Positions 54,083 to 62,221 are shown, numbered from the stretch's first letter. The stretch is 64,000 nt of DNA from Clostridia bacterium (GCA_016887505.1 CP069393.1:2499014-2563013); one strand, 5' to 3'. The notes: a model not told the origin generated them from the letters alone. Numbers and translations are program-made.

Positions 54083-56017
54083 ATGTTTATATCAAAATTA
54101 GTCATTGAAGGTTATAAAAATTGTAAGAATGAATCAAGTATTGAGTTTCAAGAGGGGTTAAATATTCTTGTTGGTGAAAATGCATCAGGAAAAACAACAA
54201 TCATTAACGCTTTGAGAATGATTTTAAAAGAACGTGAATATTCATATTTGAACATCGAAGAAAATGATTTTTACAGATCATTTGAGGATGACTATCTATC
54301 AGATAAAATAAAAATAGACCTATATCTTAGCAATTTGGACCCAGATGAAGAAGTAACATTTTATTCATGGTGTGATGCTGATTTTAACGCAGTACTACAT
54401 CTTGATGTTAACAACAAAATAAATAGAAAAGGATACTATAAAAAAGTTATCTGGGGTGGAGCCTCAAAGGCGAGTATTTTTGAAGAAGAGACTTTTGATA
54501 GTATAAATTGTGTTTATTTGCCTCCTTTGAGAGATGCTGAAGAAAAACTAACGAATGGTAAAAAATCTCGTCTTGCAACGTTGCTTAAGCATCAGTTTGC
54601 AAGTGAAGAAGATGAAACTACATTTGTTGGTAAAGTGAGAACCTTTAATCAAACTATTGTTGATAATAAAGACGGAGAGTTTAAAGAGATTGCAAAAGCA
54701 AAGTTTGATATTAATAACTCGTTGCAAGAATCCATGGGAACAGTGTTTGGTCAAAGTATTAATCTACAATTCGCAGATGTAACTTTTAACACTATTTTAC
54801 AGAGCATAAGAATGGTGTTTTTTCCACAGCTAGGGGAGACGAACATAGAAAAGTTCCGGGATATTGCAATTAACAGTTTGGGCTTTAACAATTTGTTATA
54901 TATTGCTACTGTATTTTCTGAATTACAAGCGGTTGGGAAAGATAATAATTTATTTACTATATTACTGATCGAAGAGCCAGAAGCACATTTGCATCCTCAA
55001 TTGCAGGTAAAATTGATCAAATACTTAGAAACTCTTACCAAATCAAATAAAAATATGCAAATAATTTTGACTTCTCACTCTCCGGTTTTAGCGTCATCAG
55101 TTAGTATAGATTCAGTTATTCATATTTATGAAAAAGCAGGTTTTATAAATGCTACGCAATTGAGCAAATTAAACATGGGACAAAGTAAAAATTTTGTTAA
55201 TAGGTGGTTAGATGTAACTAAATCAACTTTGTTATTTTCGAAGGGTGTAATATTTGTTGAAGGAATTAGTGAAAGTCTTACTATATCAGAGATTGCAAAA
55301 TATTCTTTGGAAAAATATAATAGGAATAAATTGGGGAAGAAACTATTACCTAATACATTAGAAGAGGCTGGAGTTTCGGTGATTAATATTAGCGGAATAA
55401 ACTTTAAGCACTTTTTTAAGATGTTTTGTAATATTGATGAAAGTGAAAGTGTTATAAAACTTCCAATGAGATGTTCTGGTATAACTGATAATGATCCAGA
55501 AAAAATAAAGGAAATACTTCAAGACAAAAATGGAAAAGATATTGAAAAGAAAGTTGAATATTATCCAGAGCTTAATTCGAAACCTAAGGGTAACAATTCT
55601 GCCTTAGATTTAATTCAGACTGTCAATATAAGCGGTAATACAAGACTATTTGCATCACCGTTGAAGACTTTTGAATATGATATGGCAATGATGCCAAATA
55701 CAAATATTATGGCAGAAGTACTTTATAATATTTGGCCTACGAAGGGTTCGGTAAAAACAAAGCTATTGGAGATTGCCAATAAAAAAAACATATATGCTAA
55801 TAATGATGAGTTGAGAGAGGATGCAATTTTCGTTTTTAAACACATCGAAGACGATACTGTAGGTAAGGGAGTCTTTGCACAATATTTTGCAGATATATTA
55901 AGCAAGTCTTGGATTGAAAGGCAATTAAAGAATAAATCAGAAGAACTTAGTATTAATATACCTGAATACATTTATAAAGCAATTATTTGGGCTTGTGGTG
56001 GTGATATTAGTGAATAA
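54083..56017 (+). CDS. gajA: GajA-like OLD-family ATPase/TOPRIM nuclease
   Basis: 644 residues from ATG 54083, with GGGAG at 54070-54074 (TTG 54068 in frame). The N-terminal ABC-type ATPase has Walker A GENASGKTT (31-39) and LLIEEPEAHLHP (about 294). The C-terminal TOPRIM domain has VIFVEGISESLT (about 389) and GITDNDPEK (about 466), giving the E and D-x-D metal residues. OLD proteins with this layout form the nuclease of Gabija defence when paired with a UvrD-like helicase, as here. The helicase starts 8 bases before its stop. The end of the protein (about 570-644) is not recognised. Confidence 0.87.
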   Translation: MFISKLVIEGYKNCKNESSIEFQEGLNILVGENASGKTTIINALRMILKEREYSYLNIEENDFYRSFEDDYLSDKIKIDLYLSNLDPDEEVTFYSWCDADFNAVLHLDVNNKINRKGYYKKVIWGGASKASIFEEETFDSINCVYLPPLRDAEEKLTNGKKSRLATLLKHQFASEEDETTFVGKVRTFNQTIVDNKDGEFKEIAKAKFDINNSLQESMGTVFGQSINLQFADVTFNTILQSIRMVFFPQLGETNIEKFRDIAINSLGFNNLLYIATVFSELQAVGKDNNLFTILLIEEPEAHLHPQLQVKLIKYLETLTKSNKNMQIILTSHSPVLASSVSIDSVIHIYEKAGFINATQLSKLNMGQSKNFVNRWLDVTKSTLLFSKGVIFVEGISESLTISEIAKYSLEKYNRNKLGKKLLPNTLEEAGVSVINISGINFKHFFKMFCNIDESESVIKLPMRCSGITDNDPEKIKEILQDKNGKDIEKKVEYYPELNSKPKGNNSALDLIQTVNISGNTRLFASPLKTFEYDMAMMPNTNIMAEVLYNIWPTKGSVKTKLLEIANKKNIYANNDELREDAIFVFKHIEDDTVGKGVFAQYFADILSKSWIERQLKNKSEELSINIPEYIYKAIIWACGGDISE

Positions 56018-58025
56018 GGCAGATTATGTATCGAGTATAGCTGAAATATTGTGCGGAAAAGATAAAGATATTTCTTGTGATGAGTGTTTCAAGGTAGGTA
56101 AAAGCCATATCTGTAAGAATCATAACAAATGCAGAATTTCAGAGAAAACAGAAAAACAAATGGAGTATGTATTAAGTTCTATTAATAAGTGCTTTTACTT
56201 AGAAGCATGCCCTGGAAGTGGGAAAACGGAAGTAGTAGGCATGAAAGCAGCATATGAAATTAATAATTGGAAGCAAAATAGTAGTGGAATTGCAATATTA
56301 ACTTTTACAAATGAAGCAACAAATGTAATCAGTAATCGAATTAATGAGTTTTCTTCAAAGCAAAACTTATATCCTCATTATGTAGGAACTGTTAGTGCTT
56401 TCATCCATAGTTATATCGTGCAACCCTTCGCTTATAAATTAAAACAATACAATTCAAAGTCAAATGACAATTCGTTTCGTTTGATTGATAAATCTATTTC
56501 CTCTAATGTAAACCCATGGCTTAAAAATTATAAGTGTAAGATTAACTATGAGCGTATTGGTAAGAAGGCACTTTCTATTTATGGTAATCAAATATATTAT
56601 GATGAAAAAAGTGATGACTACATACTTCACATAAGTAAGTTTTATGAAGTGCCTTTTGAAGAGTATTATAAATCAGAAGCATTTCAAAATAGAGTAAATC
56701 AAATCCGAACACAAAACGGTAATAACTGGATGTATGGGTATAAGTATTGTCGACAATTAATAAAAGAGTGTAAAGATTCTTTTAATAAAGCAGGATTTGC
56801 TAATTTTGAGGATATGAATAATATTGCGTTGGAAATACTTAGAAATGATAGTAGAATAGCCACAAGATTGAGTGAAAAATTCCCTGTAATCATTGTTGAT
56901 GAGTGCCAAGATTTATCATATGTTGAAATAAATACATTGGATATTCTTAGAGAATATGGCAGTAGATTACATTTTGTTGGCGATTTAAATCAAAGTGTAT
57001 ATGAATTTAAGAAAGTTGATCCTAATGATATTTTTGAGTTTGTATCGAAATTCAATAGAATAAATTTAGAAAATAATTTCAGAAGTAGTGATAGAATCGT
57101 TGAATTATCTAGAAAAATAATCCCGATAGGCAAAGAGATTATTGGTCAGGAAAAAGATGTGTTTGGGGAAAAATCACTATTGTATTTGGAATATAACAAT
57201 CCAAAAGATGTTGTTACTGATTATAAAAACATATTGAAAGCTTATAACATATCGTTTTGTCAAAGTAGCATAATTGTGAAGCAAAATTCTCTAAAAGATG
57301 AAATAGTAAATGTAAAGCCGGAGGAGAAACATTTATTAATTTCTGCTCTTCAATATTGGGGTCAGGGTAATTCTTATCAAAAACAGCTGGCTTTAAAGTT
57401 TGTGGGTCTGCAAGTGTCAAAATGGTTAAAAGATTCTGGCTCAGAAAGAAATTACTATTGTCCAAAAGAAATACAGTCAGTTTTTAAATGGAGAATTTTT
57501 TTAAGAGATGTATTATCCGATTTTTCGAGAGATAGTAAACTAATGAATTTTAAGAGAATAAATAAAGGATGGTATGCAGATGCAAGAAATATAATTCCGA
57601 GTATACTAATGAGAAGATTTATTCAACTAGAAGGCTACGGTATCGAGGGATTTAATCTGAATAAGATTTTTAATGGAATGTGGTATAAGGCAGTTGATAC
57701 AAACAAACAAATAGAGCTATATAATGACGTTGTTTCAGAAGAGAATATTAAGACGCTAACAGTTCATGGAGCAAAAGGCTGTACTTTTGAAAGTACACTA
57801 GTAATATCAAGTAAAACGGCTAGTAGCCAATCTGGTCATTGGAAAGCTCATTGGTTAGAAGGCAATGATGAAGATAAACGTGTTGGATATGTTGCTAGTA
57901 CTAGAGCAAAATATCTTTTGGTGTGGGGAATTCCTAAACTTTCAGATGAAGATAGAAACCTTATAGAAAGTATTGGCTTCATTGATGGAAAAAAGATAAT
58001 AAGTCAACTGAACTCAACTAATTAA
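56010..58025 (+). CDS. gajB: GajB-like UvrD/Rep helicase
   Basis: 671 residues from GTG 56010 (GTG 55995 in frame). Superfamily 1 helicase motifs: ACPGSGKTEVVGM (about 67), ILTFTNEAT, IIVDECQDLSY (about 294), FVGDLNQSVYEF, LTVHGAKGCTFEST, YVASTRAKYLLVWG. It is longer than typical GajB (about 500) and has an N-terminal Cys/His cluster (C15, C23, C26, H33, C35, H38, C41) that looks zinc-binding. Together with GajA it makes a Gabija-like pair; the translational overlap of 8 bases supports co-function. Confidence 0.87.
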   Translation: MNKADYVSSIAEILCGKDKDISCDECFKVGKSHICKNHNKCRISEKTEKQMEYVLSSINKCFYLEACPGSGKTEVVGMKAAYEINNWKQNSSGIAILTFTNEATNVISNRINEFSSKQNLYPHYVGTVSAFIHSYIVQPFAYKLKQYNSKSNDNSFRLIDKSISSNVNPWLKNYKCKINYERIGKKALSIYGNQIYYDEKSDDYILHISKFYEVPFEEYYKSEAFQNRVNQIRTQNGNNWMYGYKYCRQLIKECKDSFNKAGFANFEDMNNIALEILRNDSRIATRLSEKFPVIIVDECQDLSYVEINTLDILREYGSRLHFVGDLNQSVYEFKKVDPNDIFEFVSKFNRINLENNFRSSDRIVELSRKIIPIGKEIIGQEKDVFGEKSLLYLEYNNPKDVVTDYKNILKAYNISFCQSSIIVKQNSLKDEIVNVKPEEKHLLISALQYWGQGNSYQKQLALKFVGLQVSKWLKDSGSERNYYCPKEIQSVFKWRIFLRDVLSDFSRDSKLMNFKRINKGWYADARNIIPSILMRRFIQLEGYGIEGFNLNKIFNGMWYKAVDTNKQIELYNDVVSEENIKTLTVHGAKGCTFESTLVISSKTASSQSGHWKAHWLEGNDEDKRVGYVASTRAKYLLVWGIPKLSDEDRNLIESIGFIDGKKIISQLNSTN

Positions 58026-58037
58026 ACAGTTGTCCTA

Positions 58038-58541
58038 TTATCTTAAGAAATCACTTTTTAAATCAACCGGAATATTCAATTGATAGCCATTGGAATTCAT
58101 GATCATAAGCTTTACAGCTAATAAATGAACATCGGTATTGAGAAAACAGGCAGTTTCATAAAAGTTGTATCCTTGGCCAAAATATTCTAATACATCCTTC
58201 GTTGAAAATAATAACTCGGCAGCAAATAGGTTGGCTTCATACTCTGGTTTGCTTTTCATATCATATATGGCAAATTCCTGTAGAGTATGGTTTTCGGCTA
58301 TATGTCTGTGGAGTTGATCATGCCCTAACTCATGGGCACAAACAATCCTTTGAAGGGGCTCACAAATCTGATCATTAATAATTATGAATCGGTTGTGGCC
58401 ATCTCTTTTATAGAATCCTTTAAGCTTGCCAAGATCCATAAACAAAACATCGATATTCATGTTGGCAGCTATTTCAAAAGGATTTCGTGTCTTATATTTC
58501 TTTATGAGTCTAATTGAGCGGTTAATAATGTAATCGTTCAA
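58038..58541 (-). CDS. immA: ImmA/IrrE-family metallopeptidase
   Basis: 167 residues on the minus strand. The zinc peptidase motif VCAHELGHDQLHRHI (HExxH at HELGH) is followed downstream by an acidic ligand (EYEANLFAAELLF). Such proteins cleave an XRE repressor, as ImmA cleaves ImmR in ICEBs1 after DNA damage. The XRE gene is next in the same direction (33 bases apart), which supports an ImmR/ImmA pair. It is convergent with the Gabija helicase, 12 bases apart. Confidence 0.9.
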   Translation of the reverse strand: MNDYIINRSIRLIKKYKTRNPFEIAANMNIDVLFMDLGKLKGFYKRDGHNRFIIINDQICEPLQRIVCAHELGHDQLHRHIAENHTLQEFAIYDMKSKPEYEANLFAAELLFSTKDVLEYFGQGYNFYETACFLNTDVHLLAVKLMIMNSNGYQLNIPVDLKSDFLR

Positions 58542-58574
58542 ATCATTCCTCCCCCTTAGAGAGATTTCAAGAAA

Positions 58575-58985
58575 TTACTCTTCCGTATCTCGATATTTTT
58601 TTGGCGTATATTTTCTGTTTTTTTCTTTTGATCGCCAGTAAATCTCAGTGATTGCCTTAAAAACTTTATCTTGATCTTCATCACTTAGTTCACCTCCTGC
58701 AAAGAGCATGGCTGTTTCATTAATAAATGATTCAGCCTTTTTTTTACCCCTATAGCCATATTTTTCAGTGGCATCGAGCAAAAAAGATTCGCTTTCTGAT
58801 AATAAATAATCAGTTGAAACATCAAAAATTTTACATAGCTTTATGATGAGTTCTTTTTTTGGTTGCCTCTCATCATTTTCATAATAAGCTACAGTGCGAA
58901 CTGTAACGCCTAATGCAGTGGCAAGATCAGGCTGGGTCATGTTACGTTCGTTTCGGAGTAGTTTTATCTTACTTCCTAATGTCAT
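58575..58985 (-). CDS. immR: ImmR-like XRE repressor
   Basis: 136 residues from ATG at 58985 (minus), with GAGGTG upstream; a start at 59027 is longer but lacks a site. The N-terminal 60 residues form a Cro/C1 helix-turn-helix: KIKLLRNERNMTQPDLATAL, GVTVRTVAYYENDERQPKKE, CKIFDVSTDYLL. The C-terminal half would hold the cleavage or dimer region. It lies just before immA in the same direction and faces the ArpU-like gene at 59148 over a region with two operator-like palindromes, so it probably represses that gene and itself. Confidence 0.9.
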   Translation of the reverse strand: MTLGSKIKLLRNERNMTQPDLATALGVTVRTVAYYENDERQPKKELIIKLCKIFDVSTDYLLSESESFLLDATEKYGYRGKKKAESFINETAMLFAGGELSDEDQDKVFKAITEIYWRSKEKNRKYTPKKYRDTEE

Positions 58986-59030
58986 TGTACACACCTCTTC
59001 TAAATAATATAAGTCTTCATTTAACAAGTA

Positions 59031-59059
59031 TTGACATGAACATTTAGTTCATGTATAAT
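59031..59059 (+). promoter_or_regulatory. Sigma-A promoter of the ArpU-like gene
   Basis: TTGACA (59031-59036), 17-base spacer, TATAAT (59054-59059), perfect in both boxes. The spacer is filled by the palindrome ATGAAC-ATTTA-GTTCAT (59036-59052), so a repressor bound there would block the polymerase. Confidence 0.88.
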
Positions 59060-59081
59060 GAACAGACAGAACATGTGTTCG
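59036..59081. promoter_or_regulatory. Two GAAC/GTTC operators
   Basis: Operator 1 is ATGAAC-N5-GTTCAT (59036-59052) inside the promoter. Operator 2, AGAACATGTGTTCG (59068-59081), is GAAC-N4-GTTC and differs by one base from the Gram-positive LexA box pattern CGAAC-N4-GTTCG. Either the ImmR-like protein or LexA could bind; the pair suggests damage-linked control. Confidence 0.7.
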
Positions 59082-59147
59082 TAGTTAAATAATAACACAG
59101 AAATGGTTGTAATGTCAATAAAATCAACAAGAAGAGGTGAGGTATGT

Positions 59148-59675
59148 ATGGGAAAGACGAAAAATGGCCTTGAAAGATTAATGAACTCTTTTAAGATCTA
59201 TGATGAATTTGATGAGAAAGTGTATCACGATGCCCATCTACTACTTAACATATATTCAGATGTTTTGTGGGGCATTAAAAACAGCTACACTAATATAGTA
59301 TGTGAATGTAAAGAGATATATGGTAATTCGTCTGTTGCAGTATTGGATGTTATGACAGAGTTTGGTTCGGATTTAAAGGCAAAGCTATTACATGAACAAT
59401 TAGAAGATACTGAAGCAAGTAAGGTGATTATAGATATCATCAATAGTGCATTGCTTAGACTTAAGACTTATCCTAAAAAAGGTGAGGCATATCATAAAAT
59501 TCTTAATGCTACATATTTCTCAGATAAAAAATATGAAGTACAAGATTTGTTGGACATGCTAGAGCTGTCCCGCTCTACATATTTTCGGCAAAGAAAAAAA
59601 GCAATCTCCCTATTTGGCGTTATTTTATGGGGATATGTACTACCAGAATTTATCAGCAACATGAGACTGGATTGA
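59148..59675 (+). CDS. ArpU-like phage-type transcription regulator
   Basis: 175 residues from ATG 59148, with GAGGTGAGG at 59134-59142. The C-terminal part (LSRSTYFRQRKKAISLFGVI) is a sigma-like helix-turn-helix as in ArpU-family late regulators of Gram-positive phages. The N-terminal half is helical and unrecognised. Its promoter is under the operators at 59036-59081. A second promoter with six phased repeats lies directly after it (59662-59739), and the repeats begin within its last codons. Confidence 0.72.
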   Translation: MGKTKNGLERLMNSFKIYDEFDEKVYHDAHLLLNIYSDVLWGIKNSYTNIVCECKEIYGNSSVAVLDVMTEFGSDLKAKLLHEQLEDTEASKVIIDIINSALLRLKTYPKKGEAYHKILNATYFSDKKYEVQDLLDMLELSRSTYFRQRKKAISLFGVILWGYVLPEFISNMRLD

Positions 59676-59722
59676 GACAGAATTGACACTAAATTGAGAC
59701 TCTTTTGGTACTGACGTGACAT
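59662..59722 (+). repeat. Six hexamers with exact 11-bp spacing
   Basis: TGAGAC at 59662, TGAGAC at 59673, TGACAC at 59684, TGAGAC at 59695, TGGTAC at 59706 and TGACAT at 59717. The start points are 11 bp apart throughout. The array ends at the -35 region of the following promoter, a pattern expected of an activator that binds one DNA face. Confidence 0.8.
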
Positions 59723-59739
59723 TGTCAATGGGGTATAAT
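59711..59739 (+). promoter_or_regulatory. Promoter downstream of the phased repeats
   Basis: CTGACG (59711-59716), 17-base spacer, TATAAT (59734-59739). The weak -35 with a perfect -10 is typical of an activator-dependent promoter; the repeats overlap the -35. Transcription would start near 59746 and meet a terminator within about 50 bases. Confidence 0.65.
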
Positions 59740-59768
59740 GGGTATGCTGGATGAATTAGGCATATATG

Positions 59769-59794
59769 ACCTCTGCTTTTGTGGAGGTTTTTTT
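59769..59794 (+). terminator. Intrinsic terminator close to the phased-repeat promoter
   Basis: ACCTC (59769-59773) and GAGGT (59784-59788), then six further T. It lies about 50 bases after the probable transcription start and about 190 before the next gene, so the leader is expected to be cut short unless transcription is antiterminated. The stretch 59676-59986 holds no gene. Confidence 0.7.
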
Positions 59795-59835
59795 GTGCCA
59801 TTTTTCACATTGGAAATTAAATATAGGCAAATTTT

Positions 59836-59870
59836 AGGCTAGAGGTCAAAGTGACTTCTGGCCTTTTTTT
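59836..59870 (+). terminator. Second intrinsic terminator in the sigma-like gene leader
   Basis: AGGCTAGAGGTCA (59836-59848), loop AAG, TGACTTCTGGCCT (59852-59864), then TTTTTT. A 13-bp stem with two G-T pairs, strong. It lies 116 bases before the sigma-like gene. Confidence 0.85.
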
Positions 59871-59986
59871 GCGCCCTTTTTTAGGAGGAAAAAAATGATA
59901 GATCACAAAAGTATCTTAATTCGTGGTCCGTAACTTTTTATTTTGTAAAGAACATTTCATTAATTACAAAATAGGAGGTATGGAAA

Positions 59987-60424
59987 ATGAATGAAAAAGA
60001 AGAACGGGAAAAAGCTAAAAAAAAATATTTTATTCCGGTAGATGGCAAATACTATGAAACGACAAAGGAAGTCTATGAAGTTTATTACCAGATGGACCGA
60101 AGGGAGCGGTACCTGGAAGAGCGAGACTTGAAAAAGGGGATCATTAATTTTGGTGATATCGATAATGAAGATTACTCAGCTGAAGAAATAATATCTGATA
60201 AAGATACAGATATTGAAGAAGAAGTTATAAATAAAATTTTAATAAAAACAGTTCTTGAAGCAATTATGACTCTTGATGAAGAAGAGAAGTGGTTGATACA
60301 AGAGCTGTTTTTTTATGGAAAAAGTGAAGTGGTTTTATCTCAAGAAACAGGTGTCGCAAGAACTACACTTCAATCAAAAAAATATAAAGCATTTGAAAAA
60401 ATAAAAAAAATCATGAAAATTTGA
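59987..60424 (+). CDS. Sigma-70 region 4-like protein
   Basis: 145 residues, ATG 59987 with AGGAGGT upstream. The C-terminal 60 residues are a sigma-70 region 4-type helix-turn-helix (TLDEEEKWLIQELFFYG, LSQETGVARTTLQSKKYKAF). The N-terminal part has YYETTKEVYEVYYQMDRRER and does not show region 2, so it is either a partial sigma factor or a phage-type regulator. It follows two terminators and is followed by one, so it is an independently controlled unit. Confidence 0.8.
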   Translation: MNEKEEREKAKKKYFIPVDGKYYETTKEVYEVYYQMDRRERYLEERDLKKGIINFGDIDNEDYSAEEIISDKDTDIEEEVINKILIKTVLEAIMTLDEEEKWLIQELFFYGKSEVVLSQETGVARTTLQSKKYKAFEKIKKIMKI

Positions 60425-60441
60425 AAAAAGTTTCGGCAGCC

Positions 60442-60479
60442 CCCCCTCTTTTTTCGGCTTATAAGTGAGGGGGTTTTTT
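60442..60479 (+). terminator. Intrinsic terminator after the sigma-like gene
   Basis: CCCCCTC (60442-60448) pairs with GAGGGGG (60467-60473), followed by TTTTTT. The loop is 18 bases. Confidence 0.85.
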
Positions 60480-60535
60480 ATCTCTCATGATCTTTGACAA
60501 ATAGTAAAGCCAATTTTACTCATATCCAATATTTT

Positions 60536-60800
60536 AGGTACGTTACCTTGTGACCGAGAGGAAAGCGACAAAAGCAGATGCGCCATGACGGAAATTCCAG
60601 AGCGATAACATTCGGCTTTAAATTATCTAGTGGTCTAGATAATTCGCCATGATCCACAAGGGGAAATTTGAACGATACTTCTGCCAAGTCCTAAGTATCC
60701 TATGGATGGCAGCCTGACAGATGGTCAGGAGAATACAGCCTTTGCCTGGAAGCCAATGGCATAGGTTGCTTCTATGAGGTCAACGACCATTGACCGCCTA
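60536..60800 (+). ncRNA. Candidate structured RNA
   Basis: This gap of about 500 bases without a gene (60425-60921) is rich in complementary segments: CCTTGTG (60546-60552) with CACAAGG (60655-60661) enclosing the perfect hairpin AATTATCTAG-TGGT-CTAGATAATT (60621-60644); GATACTT (60674-60680) with AAGTATC (60693-60699) and the crossing pair CTGCCA (60681-60686) / TGGCAG (60707-60712), which could form a pseudoknot; CCTGAC-AGATG-GTCAGG (60713-60729); GGTCAA / TTGACC (60778-60795). CGCCATGA is repeated at 60581 and 60645. No ORF spans it. A TTGACA box at 60494 has no convincing -10. The RNA family is not recognised. Confidence 0.5.
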
Positions 60801-60829
60801 AAGTATTTATTAACTAAATTTTAAAAGAA

Positions 60830-60896
60830 TCACTTAACAGTACAAACGTGTAACGAAGTTGTTATGACTTGGTTCTAGGTTTGTGCTGTTAAGTGA
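60830..60896. repeat. Long stem-loop before the DinG-like gene
   Basis: TCACTTAACAGTACAAAC (60830-60847) pairs with GTTTGTGCTGTTAAGTGA (60879-60896): 18 pairs including one G-T, with a 31-base loop. It ends 15 bases before the ribosome site AAGGAG (60911-60916) and has no T-run. It may be an RNA regulatory element in the leader or a DNA-binding site. Confidence 0.8.
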
Positions 60897-60921
60897 AACA
60901 AACTTAACAAAAGGAGAAATG

Positions 60922-61437
60922 ATGGATAATATTCAAGCAAATTTAGATACGAAAGACATTCTAAATAAAGTAATTTCTGAAAAATGGGTTACAGAAAATT
61001 CGACAGGTGTATTCATTATAAAAGATTGCATCTTAGTCCAGAGTTTTACCGGAAAAAATTACACTTATCGGGTGATCAACTATGTTACAGGTGACCAAAA
61101 GTATCTGTTTTATAAAAGACAGGTATTGAATAAAAAAGAGTATGAAAGCGTGATAGAAAAAATCAAAACGCTATCTTTTTATGATATGAAACAAGCCTCA
61201 GATGGCACTGAGATGATTGAGCTTATCTTCAGGGACATCTTTCCCAAGTATGGTTTTGTTGTCAGAGAAGAGCAGGTTGAGTTATCAAAGCATATATATG
61301 AAAACATGAAATACTTGAAGATATCTTTAAGTGATATTGCTGTTGGTCTTGGAAAAACTCACGCTTATCTAATTGCGGCAATTGTACATAGCATTTTTGC
61401 TAGAAAGGATCACTTTTATAAGCAAATGCCAATTGTG
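60922..61437 (+). pseudogene. DinG-like helicase, 5' fragment split by IS21
   Basis: 172 codons from ATG 60922 (60919 in frame upstream; AAGGAG at 60911-60916) up to the insertion point, ending MPIV. It contains YGFVVREEQVELSKHIYENM, a Q-motif-like segment, and the Walker A variant DIAVGLGKTHAYLIAAIV (about 144-161), as in Rad3/DinG superfamily 2 helicases. Without the IS the frame continues directly into the fragment at 63852. Reading through the IS gives a false C-terminal extension to 61548. The helicase is inactivated unless the IS is lost. Confidence 0.85.
61431..61437. repeat. Left copy of the IS21 target duplication
   Basis: AATTGTG, identical to the bases at 63845-63851 directly after the right end of the element. 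A 7-bp duplication fits the 4-8 bp typical of IS21. Confidence 0.88.
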
Positions 61438-61504
61438 TGTGTTTGGCAAGTAGAAAATACAACTTTTGGCAATCATAAGTACAATTCGTACAAACCTACT
61501 AAAA

Positions 61505-62221
61505 CTACTTCATCAGGGAGTTACGCATACGGTAACTTTCACCTGTAAATAAAAGCATATGGGAGTGGTGGACCAAGCGATCCACAATGGCTGCTGTCAG
61601 CTTTTCATCAAACAGGAAGCCCTTCCATTTGCTAAATTCAATGTTGGTCGTAATTATGATGCTCTTGTATTCGTAGCATCTGGATACGATGTCGAAAAGG
61701 AGCCGGGCGCCTTCTTGGTGCAAAGGGAGATAACCCCATTCGTCCAGGATTAGAAGCTCCGCATCGTCAATCTTCTTGTAGAGCGAGGCTAGCTTTCGAC
61801 CTTTGGCCTCTTCCAGTAATTGGATTAAGTCATGCACCCGGTAGAAAACTGCTTTCCTACCTTGGTTAATGGCATTCACACCAAGCCCAATGGCAAGGTG
61901 CGTCTTGCCGGTGCCGACAGAGCCATATAGGATGAGATTCTGAGTGTCCTCAAGAAAGTTTAAATCCAAGAGAGACTCGCGATTTAGCCTCTCCGGGAAC
62001 TGTATGTCATCGAATCGGTAATCGGTCAGTGTTTTTTGTACTCCGAAGCCTGCAGCCTTAAGGTTCCGTAGGCGCTGCTTCTCCAAGCGGTCCTGGTGCA
62101 TTTTCTCTAGTAGTTCTTCCAGGAACTTCTCATGGGTTTCTGCAACAATTTCCGGATAAATCTCATGTAAGGAACGCGAAAGCCTAAGCTTTTTCTGGTA
62201 GAATTCAATCCGCTCATTCAT
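61505..62221 (-). CDS. istB: IstB-like ATPase of IS21
   Basis: 238 residues on the minus strand. The AAA+ Walker A LYGSVGTGKTHLAIGLG (about 99-115) and Walker B LLILDEWGYLPLHQEGARL (about 156-174) are followed by IIITTNIEFSKWKGFL, all typical of IstB helper proteins. It assists IstA in target choice and strand transfer. Its start overlaps the end of istA by 8 bases. The gene appears intact. Confidence 0.93.
   Translation of the reverse strand: MNERIEFYQKKLRLSRSLHEIYPEIVAETHEKFLEELLEKMHQDRLEKQRLRNLKAAGFGVQKTLTDYRFDDIQFPERLNRESLLDLNFLEDTQNLILYGSVGTGKTHLAIGLGVNAINQGRKAVFYRVHDLIQLLEEAKGRKLASLYKKIDDAELLILDEWGYLPLHQEGARLLFDIVSRCYEYKSIIITTNIEFSKWKGFLFDEKLTAAIVDRLVHHSHMLLFTGESYRMRNSLMK

Noticed and set aside
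59744..59845. Short open frame after the phased-repeat promoter (MLDELGIYDLC)
   Set aside because: It starts at about the transcription start, has no ribosome site and runs straight through a terminator hairpin, so it is not a plausible gene.
61438..61548. Extra 36 codons after MPIV in the DinG-like fragment
   Set aside because: These codons lie inside the IS21 left end and part of istB on the other strand; they are a read-through artefact.
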